A stretch of 8,381 bases of DNA, taken from an uncultured Nitrososphaerales archaeon (GTDB lineage Archaea; Thermoproteota; Nitrososphaeria; Nitrososphaerales; JAAOZN01). The DNA lies in assembly GCA_938029515.1 (NCBI GenBank), contig CALJAQ010000097.1:1-8381 (forward strand). Direction: 5' to 3'. Under the pieces are notes generated by a model. It made no database searches, was not told the DNA's origin, and saw only the letters and a program-made list of their open reading frames with translations. Positions 1 to 6,433 of this stretch are shown piece after piece (the first letter of the stretch is position 1; each line of letters starts with the position of its first letter). Made by a program: the position numbers and the translations under genes.

Positions 1-1491
1 CTTTTCGGGGTTAAGGATTGCCTCAGGGTAGATGTGCCCAGGCTCCACAGCAACAGGCAGATACTCGAGTAGATCTAGATGATCTGGAGGGTATTTGAAT
101 GGCACAGGCGGCCTAAGCTCGTAGAGCCAAGGCTTGGTTACACCATCCTCGTCAGGTTCAACAAAGTTCCAAGAGGGGCCTGGTCTACCAAGATACTTGA
201 GGCTCCAAGCATCTATATGAGGATCCCAACCTAAGGGTATGTTCAGGTGCCCGCCAGGCATATCTGTGTTTCCAACAAGGAGGTTCATAGTTTTGAACGC
301 TAAGTTGTCTAGCCAGGAGTGCTCGTGTGCGTGTGCTCCTCTATACCACTGTAGGCAGACTGGTCTGTATGGGTACTCTACACCATCTATAACTATGGTC
401 TCACCTATTCTCGCAGCTTCAACGAACTCCTTCGCTATTCTTCTTATCGTGGAGGCTGGTACTGTTGTTATCTTTTCAGCCATTTCTGGTGTGTATTCTT
501 TGAGTTTGTCTGCTAGGAGTTGGAAGGCTGGTTTGCACTCTACACCATCTACGCTATATGTGCCGAGGAGGGCGAAGTCTTTTATCGACTTATCGTTGAA
601 TGGCTTAGGCTTCTGGTCTACTGGATCCCATATTAAAGGCTTCTTGCTAGCTTTATCTCTAACGTAGTGGCCGTCTGGTCCTATTAGGTATGGCGCATTT
701 GTGTGCTTCTTAAGAAACTCCTTATCATACTTACCGATCTCGTGCACCATCACGTGCATAAGTGAGAGGACGAATAACCCATCGGTTCCAGGCCTTATCG
801 GTATCCACTCATCAGCCTTCACAGATACGGTAGCCATCCTTGGGTCTACTGAAACAACCTTCATACCCCTCATCCTAGCATCAGCACACCTCTTCGCATT
901 ACCAGCTAGGTGTAGATGTGATTCGAACCCGTCGCCACCACCTATCTGAAGAAGGTAGTTGCAACGGTACCAATCAGGTTGTGTTGCGAAGGAGCCGAAC
1001 ATTACCCCGTTAACCGGATGATACCCTCCACCGCAAGTAGTGCCCACATCGCTGAAGAAGCCATTTGGCGTGCCGAAGACCGCCCCACCCCAAGCCCATA
1101 TCCAGCTTCTCCTAAAGTCTGTGCCAGCGTATAGTAGCTTACGTGGATCCTCTTTTAAGATCTTCTTGAACTTCTCTACTATTATGGACCAAGCTTCGTC
1201 CCACGTTACTTCTTTCCACTTCGGATTAACGCCAACACCTTTTTCAGAGTTTGTGCGTATAAGAGGCTTTGTAATCCTATGAATATCATATTGCTTCAGT
1301 AGAAGACCCTGCGCCTTAGCGCAATTATGTCCCTCGTTATCTGGGCAGTCTGGGTCTGGGTCAACTTTAATAGCGACTCCGTTTACAACGTGCACCAGCA
1401 CCCCACAATGGTGTAAGCACATGCTGCATACGGTTGGTATCCATTCGTCTTGCCAGACTTCGTCTTTTTTGATCTTTTCAAGCGTATGCAT
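1..1491 (-). CDS. Molybdopterin oxidoreductase of the DMSO reductase family, N-terminal 497 residues (cut by the window edge)
   Basis: This is the catalytic subunit of a Mo/W-bis-pterin oxidoreductase; the frame is open from 1491 to base 1. Seen: a 4Fe-4S motif C22-x2-C25-x3-C29-x27-C57 followed by K59, the usual layout at the N-terminus of this family. Next come VTWDEAW (about 95-101), GTPN (140-143) and a likely metal-ligand cysteine C153 in GTTCGGGYHP, then the pterin-binding stretch VVSVDPRMA and WIPIRPGTDG, and later NLLVGNTDMPGG. There is no twin-arginine signal, so a cytoplasmic site or export with a partner is possible. ATG 1491 is the only usable start, because an in-frame TAA lies upstream. 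A good TATA box sits about 34 nt upstream. The substrate cannot be told: the long insert after the KEFLKKHTNAP segment recalls the broad polysulfide/arsenate reductase, PadB and acetylene hydratase grouping, but that is inference. The C-terminus and any electron-transfer partners lie outside the window. Confidence 0.93.
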   Translation of the reverse strand, partial: MHTLEKIKKDEVWQDEWIPTVCSMCLHHCGVLVHVVNGVAIKVDPDPDCPDNEGHNCAKAQGLLLKQYDIHRITKPLIRTNSEKGVGVNPKWKEVTWDEAWSIIVEKFKKILKEDPRKLLYAGTDFRRSWIWAWGGAVFGTPNGFFSDVGTTCGGGYHPVNGVMFGSFATQPDWYRCNYLLQIGGGDGFESHLHLAGNAKRCADARMRGMKVVSVDPRMATVSVKADEWIPIRPGTDGLFVLSLMHVMVHEIGKYDKEFLKKHTNAPYLIGPDGHYVRDKASKKPLIWDPVDQKPKPFNDKSIKDFALLGTYSVDGVECKPAFQLLADKLKEYTPEMAEKITTVPASTIRRIAKEFVEAARIGETIVIDGVEYPYRPVCLQWYRGAHAHEHSWLDNLAFKTMNLLVGNTDMPGGHLNIPLGWDPHIDAWSLKYLGRPGPSWNFVEPDEDGVTKPWLYELRPPVPFKYPPDHLDLLEYLPVAVEPGHIYPEAILNPEK

Positions 1492-1521
1492 GATCTCTAT
1501 TATATCTCTTCCTTTTAGCTG

Positions 1522-1529
1522 TATTTAAT
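1522..1529 (-). promoter_or_regulatory. TATA box (box A) of the molybdopterin oxidoreductase gene
   Basis: Read on the minus strand the motif is ATTAAATA. Its centre lies about 34 nt before ATG 1491, so transcription starting about 26 nt downstream would give a leader of roughly 8 nt. No convincing Shine-Dalgarno lies close to the ATG; GGAAGAG is about 17 nt away. This agrees with near-leaderless translation. Confidence 0.5.
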
Positions 1530-1550
1530 GTTAACTTCGTCTCATTAAAT

Positions 1551-1564
1551 TTTTAATATAAAAG
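1551..1564 (+). promoter_or_regulatory. TATA-like element in the divergent promoter region, probably for the thioredoxin-reductase-like gene
   Basis: The stretch TTTTAATATAAAAG is nearly symmetrical and could serve either strand. For the plus strand its centre is about 57 nt before ATG 1616, predicting a leader near 30 nt with no clear Shine-Dalgarno. For the minus strand it would predict a leader of about 40 nt for the oxidoreductase gene. The interval to 1615 also contains a T-rich run (1576-1591). Confidence 0.4.
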
Positions 1565-1615
1565 TTTAATAACATCTTTTTTGTTTTTGTATTTCTGCTG
1601 TGGTTAGATGCAAAA

Positions 1616-2620
1616 ATGGTGGAGATATATGATGTTGCAATAGTAGGCGGAGGCGGTGCAGGTCTGTCAGCAGCAATCTTCACCTCAAGACTTGGGTTAA
1701 GCACAATCATAGTAACAAGAGAGATAGGTGGAAGGGCTTTAGTCAACTCACCGTATTCACATAGGAGCATCGAAAACTACCCTGGTTTTCCTTCTATAAC
1801 AGGGTTGGAGCTTATGAGCAGGTTTGAGCAGCAGGCTAAAATCTATGGTGCTACCTTCCTGTTCGCCGAAGCGCTTAAAGTGTCGGAGGACGAGAGCCAC
1901 ATCTTCCATATAGTGACTACACGAGGAGAAGTAAAGAGCCGCACACTCATATTGGCATTCGGCGAGACTCCTAAGCGCTTAGGGGTTAAGGATGAGGAGA
2001 AATATGAAGGTAGAGGTATCTCGTACTGTGCCTACTGCGATCTTGAAGAATGCAGAGGTAAGGTTGTTGCTGTGGTAGGCTTCGGAGAAAGAGCTCTCCT
2101 ATCTGCATCCCTTTTGTCTAAAGTCGCTGAAAAAGTATATTTGATCTACTGGTGGGGTGGGGTAGGCGAGCCCATAGATCTGACAAGATTCTTAAAGGGT
2201 AAAGAAAACATTGAGTTAATAACCCTCTCATCTGTAGCTGAAGTAAAAGGCTGTGACAAAGTAGAATCCATCGTAATCCAAGGACCGTTTGGAGAAGATC
2301 GACGTAAAATCAAGGTTGATAGCCTCTTTATCGAACTCGGCTTCGAAGCGAAGACAGATTTCCTTAAAGGATTCGTTGAACTCGATGAGAACGGCAAAGT
2401 AAAGACCGACAGAGACTGCTGTACAAGCAGAGCAGGAGTATTCGCAGCTGGAGACATAACAGACAGCAAATATAAGCAGATAGTAATATCAGCTGGAGAT
2501 GGTGCTAGAGCGGCGCTAAGCGCATACAACTACTTACAACATATAAGGGGTGGCACCCCATTATACAGCGATATATTCACTTTGAGAAGTAAGAAATTGG
2601 TTGAAGGTAACGGAGAGTGA
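1616..2620 (+). CDS. Thioredoxin-reductase-like FAD/dithiol oxidoreductase with an atypical pyridine-nucleotide site
   Basis: A flavoprotein of the low-molecular-weight thioredoxin reductase family, 334 residues, normal length. Seen: an N-terminal FAD Rossmann motif GGGGAG (11-16), the ENYPGFP region (53-59), LAFGETPKRLGV (113-124), the redox pair C138-A-Y-C141-D142, a second Rossmann motif G155-x-G157-x-x-A160, and the C-terminal FAD motif GVFAAGD (274-280) followed by AGDGARAA (293-300). In the family these cysteines pass electrons from NADPH via FAD to thioredoxin or a glutaredoxin-like partner in the cytoplasm. Oddity: where E. coli TrxB has HRRDGFR, this protein reads YWWGGVG (178-184), so the arginines that bind the NADPH 2'-phosphate are absent. 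The donor may be NADH, ferredoxin, F420H2 or something else. ATG 1616 fits the family's N-terminus (IYDVAIVGGG). It is transcribed divergently from the oxidoreductase gene. No thioredoxin gene is visible nearby. Confidence 0.92.
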   Translation: MVEIYDVAIVGGGGAGLSAAIFTSRLGLSTIIVTREIGGRALVNSPYSHRSIENYPGFPSITGLELMSRFEQQAKIYGATFLFAEALKVSEDESHIFHIVTTRGEVKSRTLILAFGETPKRLGVKDEEKYEGRGISYCAYCDLEECRGKVVAVVGFGERALLSASLLSKVAEKVYLIYWWGGVGEPIDLTRFLKGKENIELITLSSVAEVKGCDKVESIVIQGPFGEDRRKIKVDSLFIELGFEAKTDFLKGFVELDENGKVKTDRDCCTSRAGVFAAGDITDSKYKQIVISAGDGARAALSAYNYLQHIRGGTPLYSDIFTLRSKKLVEGNGE

Positions 2621-2668
2621 AACAAGGGACCCATAAGACTAGAAGGTTAAACTCATTCATATAGCGGA

Positions 2669-2809
2669 TTAATCACACAAACCAACATCAAATTTATAGA
2701 AAATATTCGCCGTTAAGAGTCTATGCGACTCTAGTAGAGGTTTGTTTCCAACCTGAAGTGTCAGCTCGTCTAAAGGGTAAACCGCCCACATAACTTGGCT
2801 TTCTCCCAT
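2669..2809 (-). pseudogene. Possible gene remnant or small protein of 46 residues, unrecognised
   Basis: The minus strand has an ATG-started frame of 46 residues. The frame stays open upstream of that ATG to an in-frame TAA at 2884-2882, about 70 codons in all. The composition is protein-like: the segment ENIIKIQNMGESQVMWAVYP crosses the ATG, followed by DELTLQVGNKP, which vaguely resembles a beta-strand/Ig-like pattern (I-x-N-x-G ... W-x-V-Y-P ... L-T-L-x-x-G). There is no Shine-Dalgarno and no start codon in the open stretch before the ATG, so if it is genuine it is either a tiny protein or the tail of a decayed gene. The family resemblance is only an impression. Confidence 0.22.
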
Positions 2810-3049
2810 GTTCTGAATCTTGATTATATTTTCGTAGTGCAGCGTAGAGGGTGCATATTGACAAATATGCTTAACTCTCTGTTAGGTAAATGAATCCAAA
2901 GAAGTTTTGATTCAGAAGGTATTTTGAAGTTTCATTTTTGTTTGCACTTCAAAAAGGTGTCAAATATAGATTTGTTAAAGTTGTGTATAGTGTTTGCCCC
3001 TCAAATTCTGCAAGATACTCCAGATGATTACTGTACTCTAGATGTGTTT

Positions 3050-3062
3050 AAGGAAAAATAAG
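3050..3062 (-). terminator. T-rich transcription end signal after the zinc-ribbon gene
   Basis: On the minus strand the sequence downstream of the zinc-ribbon stop codon reads CTTATTTTTCC, about 20 nt past the stop. Archaeal RNA polymerase terminates at short T-tracts, often without a hairpin, so this is a plausible end of the minus-strand unit. It could be chance. Confidence 0.35.
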
Positions 3063-3080
3063 GGTGGGTGGTGAGTACCA

Positions 3081-3224
3081 TCAAGCTTTACCTATTCGGA
3101 AGACCTTTGTTCCGCAGTTAGGGCATACTCCCACTATAGCTGGCTTCTTATTCTTTAAGGTGGTCTGTGTAGGGTTCTTGATCTCCACTTTCTTTCTACA
3201 TTTCATACAGTATGCTTGCGGCAA
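3081..3224 (-). CDS. Small zinc-ribbon protein, DUF5679-like (47 residues)
   Basis: A 47-residue frame that is easy to miss. Seen: two zinc knuckles, C6-x2-C9 and C34-x2-C37, with the typical text AYCMKCRKKVEIKNP near the start and VCPNCGTKVFRIGK at the end, plus a basic linker TLKNKKPAI. This matches what I know of the archaeal DUF5679 family of single zinc ribbons, whose function is unknown (nucleic-acid binding or an accessory role has been presumed for such ribbons). Start: TTG 3224 is preceded immediately by an in-frame TAA, so no longer protein is possible, and GAGGT lies 8 nt before it as a Shine-Dalgarno. It has its own TATA box and lies 65 nt after htrA on the same strand, so it could be made alone or by read-through. 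Confidence 0.85.
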   Translation of the reverse strand: MPQAYCMKCRKKVEIKNPTQTTLKNKKPAIVGVCPNCGTKVFRIGKA

Positions 3225-3264
3225 GTCTTAAGACCTCTGCGGGTTAAGATGTTCATCAGGTTAG

Positions 3265-3272
3265 TATTTAAG
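3265..3272 (-). promoter_or_regulatory. TATA box of the zinc-ribbon gene
   Basis: The minus strand reads CTTAAATA, centred about 44 nt before the TTG start. Transcription from about 3242 would give a leader of about 18 nt containing the GAGGT ribosome-binding site. It falls in the gap between the htrA stop and the zinc-ribbon gene. Confidence 0.5.
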
Positions 3273-3289
3273 CAGTAGGTTTCTCTAAG

Positions 3290-4771
3290 TTAGCGTTGGT
3301 AAGGGGGTCTAGCTGTCGGTGTAATTTGAAGGGTTATGACTTTCCCCTCTCTGAGTACGGTTAGAACCACCTTCTGGTTAGGTGAGACGTTCTGAAAGAC
3401 GTATGCAGACCACTCCTCGAATGTGTAGGTCCGCTTACCATCTACAGCCAATATTATGTCTCCAGGCTTATAGGCTACGCCTGATGCTGTTCTTACTTGA
3501 GTCGCTGCTCTTAATCCTGCGTTATCGGCTGGCGTGTTAGGTAGAACTCTTGTAACCATTAATCCATTTTGGAATGGGTCGACGTCTAGTATGTTGTATG
3601 TTCTGATGTTCTCTGGTGTTAGGGCTAAGGCTGAGAAGCCGAAGTAGGGGTGCTGATAGTAGCCTTTCGATATTAAATCTGAAGCTACCCTTTTGACTAT
3701 GTTTGAGGGTATAGCGAAGCTGAATCCAACGGTTGTACCTGCATTAGTTACCCCGACAACCTCTCCATCTAGGTTCAATAGAGGTCCACCTGAGCTGCCT
3801 GGGGCTATGGTTATGTCTAGTTGGAGGACAGGGACTATTATGGGCTCTATGTTTAAGAGTCTGTTGACTTGGCTTATAACACCTACTGAGAGGCTTCCAG
3901 TTAACCCTAGCGGGTTACCTATAGCAACTACAGTTTCACCTATCCATATTTCAGAGGAGTTTGCAAGTTTTAGAGGTAGGGAGTCAGATGGTTTCCGATC
4001 GATCTTCAGCACAGCGACGTCGGAGTAGGCGTCTGTAGCTAACACTAAAGCATAGGCTCTTGTCTGGTCATAAAATTGAACGTCAGCTCGATCAACTCCT
4101 TCTACCACATGCCAGTTGGTTAAGACTAGGTAATCATCATATATGAAGCCTGAGCCCTGTCCGATTGATGTTCTTATGACTACAACCGACTTATAGACCT
4201 TCTCGTAGACCCTACCTGGTGTCTGCTTACTTAGAGCCGTCAACTCCTTGTTTAGTGTTATTAGGGTTGAGTTTAGGTTCTGTAAAGTTGAGTGGATCCC
4301 AGCAATCTTTAAGCCGCCTTCATCCACTCTCTTCTTCAGATCAGCTACGCTCTGATTTAAGGTTGATAGTTTTGAGGTGAGTGAATGGTTCAGCGTTGAG
4401 ATAACAGTCAAGATCGTTGACGCTGATACACTTTGATTTAAGCTGGAGAGGCTTCTTAGCATACTCAAACTTTCACTCTTCAGCTGGCTTACTTGGTTAG
4501 AGAGCTGAGAAGCGTTCTTTGATAACGCTTGAATCTCATACTCTAAACTAAACATCCTCGCATTTAACTGAGTCAGCGCCTCTCTTAACTCAAATATATC
4601 AGTGGTGAGGCCTTCAGGCTTAGGCTCTTGAATCTTGGTATAGGTTAAGTATCCGCTTAAAGCCGCTAAAACCAGAGCTGTGGCTGAGACTATAGCTGCC
4701 ACTGAAGCTACTCTACTCAATGCAAGCCTGAGCTCATTAAACCTACTAATAAGTTTTGTAGCGATGTTCAC
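3290..4771 (-). CDS. Membrane-anchored HtrA/DegP-like serine protease with coiled-coil stalk and PDZ domain
   Basis: An S1C-family (trypsin-fold) protease of 493 residues. Seen in order: a short basic N-terminus, one hydrophobic helix (about 21-43), a long Leu/Asn/Ser-rich coiled coil (about 55-182), the protease domain with H221 (TNWHVVEG), D251 (YSDVAVLKI) and S327 (APGSSGGPLL), then one C-terminal PDZ domain (about 385-485, with NTPADNAGLRA and PGDIILAVDG). The single anchor and positive-inside N-terminus place the protease outside the membrane, where the family degrades or refolds damaged proteins. The stalk holds N-x-S/T sequons at N86, N112, N128, N139 and N167, suggesting glycosylation. 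The start is GTG; AAGGAGG ends only 2 nt before it, a short spacing, but no other start lies nearby and an in-frame TAG precedes it. The gene follows the methyltransferase by 33 nt in the same direction, so they are probably co-transcribed. Confidence 0.94.
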   Translation of the reverse strand: MNIATKLISRFNELRLALSRVASVAAIVSATALVLAALSGYLTYTKIQEPKPEGLTTDIFELREALTQLNARMFSLEYEIQALSKNASQLSNQVSQLKSESLSMLRSLSSLNQSVSASTILTVISTLNHSLTSKLSTLNQSVADLKKRVDEGGLKIAGIHSTLQNLNSTLITLNKELTALSKQTPGRVYEKVYKSVVVIRTSIGQGSGFIYDDYLVLTNWHVVEGVDRADVQFYDQTRAYALVLATDAYSDVAVLKIDRKPSDSLPLKLANSSEIWIGETVVAIGNPLGLTGSLSVGVISQVNRLLNIEPIIVPVLQLDITIAPGSSGGPLLNLDGEVVGVTNAGTTVGFSFAIPSNIVKRVASDLISKGYYQHPYFGFSALALTPENIRTYNILDVDPFQNGLMVTRVLPNTPADNAGLRAATQVRTASGVAYKPGDIILAVDGKRTYTFEEWSAYVFQNVSPNQKVVLTVLREGKVITLQITPTARPPYQR

Positions 4772-4783
4772 TCCCTCCTTTTT
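4772..4783 (-). promoter_or_regulatory. Strong Shine-Dalgarno of the HtrA-like gene
   Basis: The minus strand reads AAAAAGGAGGGA directly before the GTG start. It pairs well with the archaeal 16S 3' end (CCUCC). The core GGAGG is only 2 nt from GTG, closer than usual, but it supports a translated internal gene of an operon rather than a leaderless message. Confidence 0.6.
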
Positions 4784-4804
4784 AGCGCAGCTGATAGTTA
4801 GGGT

Positions 4805-5530
4805 CTACTTCCTCGCCGCGAGGATGGCTACCCCTCCTTTTAACTTCTCCTCAATATTAACGTGTGTAAAGAATCTTTTAACCATCCTCTTCAAATCTGA
4901 GTTGGTAGGCAGCTTTACGTATGTCAAATGGAGGAGCCGGTAGGTGCCCCCAAATCTTCCAACACATGCTGAAGCTAAAAGCGGGGCAGAGATTCTCCAG
5001 TAAAATCCTATAGCGGTTTGAAGCAGCTTACCGTTAGGTTTACCCAGGTCCACTATGAGCAGGCTTCCTCCAGTTTTTACAACGCGGCTGATTTCAGAGA
5101 TTGCCAAAGATAGGTCAAAAGCGTCTCTTAATGCGAATGCGCTAACAACAACATCAAAAACCTCACTTCTAAAGGGTAGGTATTCAAAGACTGCTTGCAC
5201 AAAGTAGCTCACTCCACCGTTTAACCTCTGTTTCGACTGATTAAGCATCTCCCTAATAGGGTCAAGAAGTATAATCTGCTTTACCTTATTTGCGTGTTCA
5301 AGTATGAGTCTACTTAATGTTCCAGGTCCGCATCCTGCGTCAAGCACTATAAGCTCCTGGCCGAGTATCACCTTCGCTATGCCCAAGCGTCTAAACCTAA
5401 TATCTTGCCCTAAGGAGATTACTTTATTGACTCTATCGTAAACAGGTATCAGCTCTTTAAGCGCAGCCTCTACTTTGCGCCAAAGCAGGCCGAGCCCGTA
5501 TTTGGGCAACCCATCATCCCACTCGGTCAA
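4805..5530 (-). CDS. ubiE: UbiE/MenG-like SAM-dependent C-methyltransferase
   Basis: A class I SAM methyltransferase of 241 residues. Seen: the UbiE-type N-terminal signature YDRVNKVISLG (31-41), SAM motif I VLDAGCGPGT (62-71), the acidic end of strand 2 at D90, the block VFDVVVSAFALRDAFD (124-139) and ISRVVKTGGSLLIVDLGKP (147-165), corresponding to the RVLKPGG and EFSKP motifs of UbiE, then a C-terminal segment ending KGGVAILAARK. In that family the enzyme methylates the ring of demethylmenaquinone or a related polyprenyl quinone precursor at the membrane. The exact quinone here is inference. The start TTG 5530 overlaps the end of nnrD by 17 nt; there is no clear ribosome-binding site, and TTG 5509 is an alternative that would drop seven residues. 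It is followed by htrA after 33 nt. Confidence 0.85.
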   Translation of the reverse strand: MTEWDDGLPKYGLGLLWRKVEAALKELIPVYDRVNKVISLGQDIRFRRLGIAKVILGQELIVLDAGCGPGTLSRLILEHANKVKQIILLDPIREMLNQSKQRLNGGVSYFVQAVFEYLPFRSEVFDVVVSAFALRDAFDLSLAISEISRVVKTGGSLLIVDLGKPNGKLLQTAIGFYWRISAPLLASACVGRFGGTYRLLHLTYVKLPTNSDLKRMVKRFFTHVNIEEKLKGGVAILAARK

Positions 5531-6389
5531 AGCGTTTTAACACATAAGGTATCTTCTCAGCCACATCCACAGCTGAGATGTGCAGCCCAAGTTCCTGAGA
5601 CGCAAGTTCACCAGCTAAACCGTTGATGTAGGCGGCAGCTGCGGCAGCAGCAAAAGGCTCAGCTCCTAGAGCGAGGAACGCCGCAACTACTCCTGCTAAG
5701 ACGTCTCCTGTACCTCCTACAGTCATAGCAGGTGTGCCTGTTTTGTTGAAGGCTACTTTAGATCCATCTGATATTATGTCAACCACTCCTTTTAGGAGGA
5801 TTGTTGTTTTATACTGCGATGCGGCTTCTTTTAATGTTAGCGCTCTGTTTTCTAACCCTTCTCCTAGATTCTTGTTGAAGATTCTTCTGAACTCCCCTTG
5901 GTGTGGTGTGAGCACACTTAGCCTACCTGACACTTCTTGAGCCACTTCTCTTCTCAGGGCGTCAGCGTCTAACACAATTCTCACCCCTTTGAAGACGAGC
6001 TCTCTTACCAGCTTCTTAGCACCATCGACCTTCTGCTTACCCAAACCTGGGCCTATTACCGCGGCATCTAACTCGGGGAGCCAGTTTAGAAGCTTATTTA
6101 CGCAACCCACAGTTAGTTTTGAGTCTGGTAGGGGTAAAACTATGAAGGTGGGTGAGTAGGCTCGTATAGGTGCAGTTATCACCTTCGGCACAGCTAAGTA
6201 GACCAGATCAACTCCGACTTTAGACGCTCCTAAAGCTGAGAGTAGGGGAGCTCCGTGGTATAAGTAGCTCCCACCCACTACCAGAACCCTCCCATTCTCC
6301 CCCTTCCTCGAATCTCTGCGCCTCACTCTGTACGCTGAGTAAACAACCTCATCTAATGTTTCTATTACATTAAGATGCTCTGGCGCCAA
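5514..6389 (-). CDS. nnrD: ADP/ATP-dependent NAD(P)H-hydrate dehydratase, stand-alone
   Basis: A ribokinase-fold enzyme (YjeF C-terminal/CARKD family) of 291 residues. It repairs damaged NADHX/NADPHX by phosphorylation-driven dehydration in the cytoplasm. Seen: GRVLVVGGSYLYHGAP (33-48), AAVIGPGLGKQ (about 109-119), VLDADALR, VLTPHQGEF and the nucleotide-binding/catalytic stretch AMTVGGTGDVLAGVVAA. Many archaea and bacteria fuse this domain to the NnrE epimerase; here the N-terminal epimerase domain is absent, so an epimerase must be encoded elsewhere or be dispensable. Start: TTG 6389, with an in-frame TAA directly before it. No Shine-Dalgarno is seen, but a TATA box lies about 31 nt upstream, which fits a leaderless message; GTG at residue 22 is a less likely alternative. 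It is the first gene of a probable nnrD-ubiE-htrA unit. Confidence 0.92.
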   Translation of the reverse strand: MAPEHLNVIETLDEVVYSAYRVRRRDSRKGENGRVLVVGGSYLYHGAPLLSALGASKVGVDLVYLAVPKVITAPIRAYSPTFIVLPLPDSKLTVGCVNKLLNWLPELDAAVIGPGLGKQKVDGAKKLVRELVFKGVRIVLDADALRREVAQEVSGRLSVLTPHQGEFRRIFNKNLGEGLENRALTLKEAASQYKTTILLKGVVDIISDGSKVAFNKTGTPAMTVGGTGDVLAGVVAAFLALGAEPFAAAAAAAYINGLAGELASQELGLHISAVDVAEKIPYVLKRFDRVG

Positions 6390-6416
6390 TTAGCTTAGGA
6401 TGTAGAAGATTTGATG

Positions 6417-6424
6417 TTTAAATA
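6417..6424 (-). promoter_or_regulatory. TATA box of the nnrD-led operon
   Basis: The minus strand reads TATTTAAA, in the 44-nt gap behind the FAD dehydrogenase gene. Its centre is about 31 nt before TTG 6389, so transcription would start within about 5 nt of the start codon (leaderless or nearly so). Confidence 0.6.
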
Positions 6425-6433
6425 CCTAAGCCT

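Larger units (their letters stand above)
2621..3080. other. Mostly non-coding interval rich in short inverted repeats
   Basis: No convincing long gene lies in these 460 bases, which separate the convergent thioredoxin-reductase-like gene and the zinc-ribbon gene. I see several perfect stems: 2716-2721 with 2727-2732 (AGAGTC), 2853-2859 with 2864-2870 (GCATATT, 4-nt loop), 2891-2896 with 2909-2914 (TGAATC), and 2922-2930 with 2946-2954 (TTTTGAAGT, 15-nt loop). They may be transcription-end structures for the converging genes, a small RNA, or chance in AT-rich DNA. No tRNA could be folded from it. Confidence 0.4.

Noticed and set aside
239..1282. Three plus-strand open frames (239-667, 701-949, 1040-1282)
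   Set aside because: They lie antisense to the well-supported molybdopterin oxidoreductase frame, and their translations show no recognisable motifs.
2146..2529. A 127-codon minus-strand frame
   Set aside because: It is a shadow of the thioredoxin-reductase-like gene, with low-complexity Ser/Pro-rich translation.
2710..2760. Possible tRNA (two adjacent stem-loops, one with a 5-bp stem and 7-nt loop)
   Set aside because: The loop lacks the TTC-purine-A pattern of a T arm and a T at position 33 of an anticodon loop; no acceptor stem or T arm could be found.
3693..4028. A 111-codon plus-strand frame
   Set aside because: It is antisense to the protease domain of the HtrA-like gene and has no motif.
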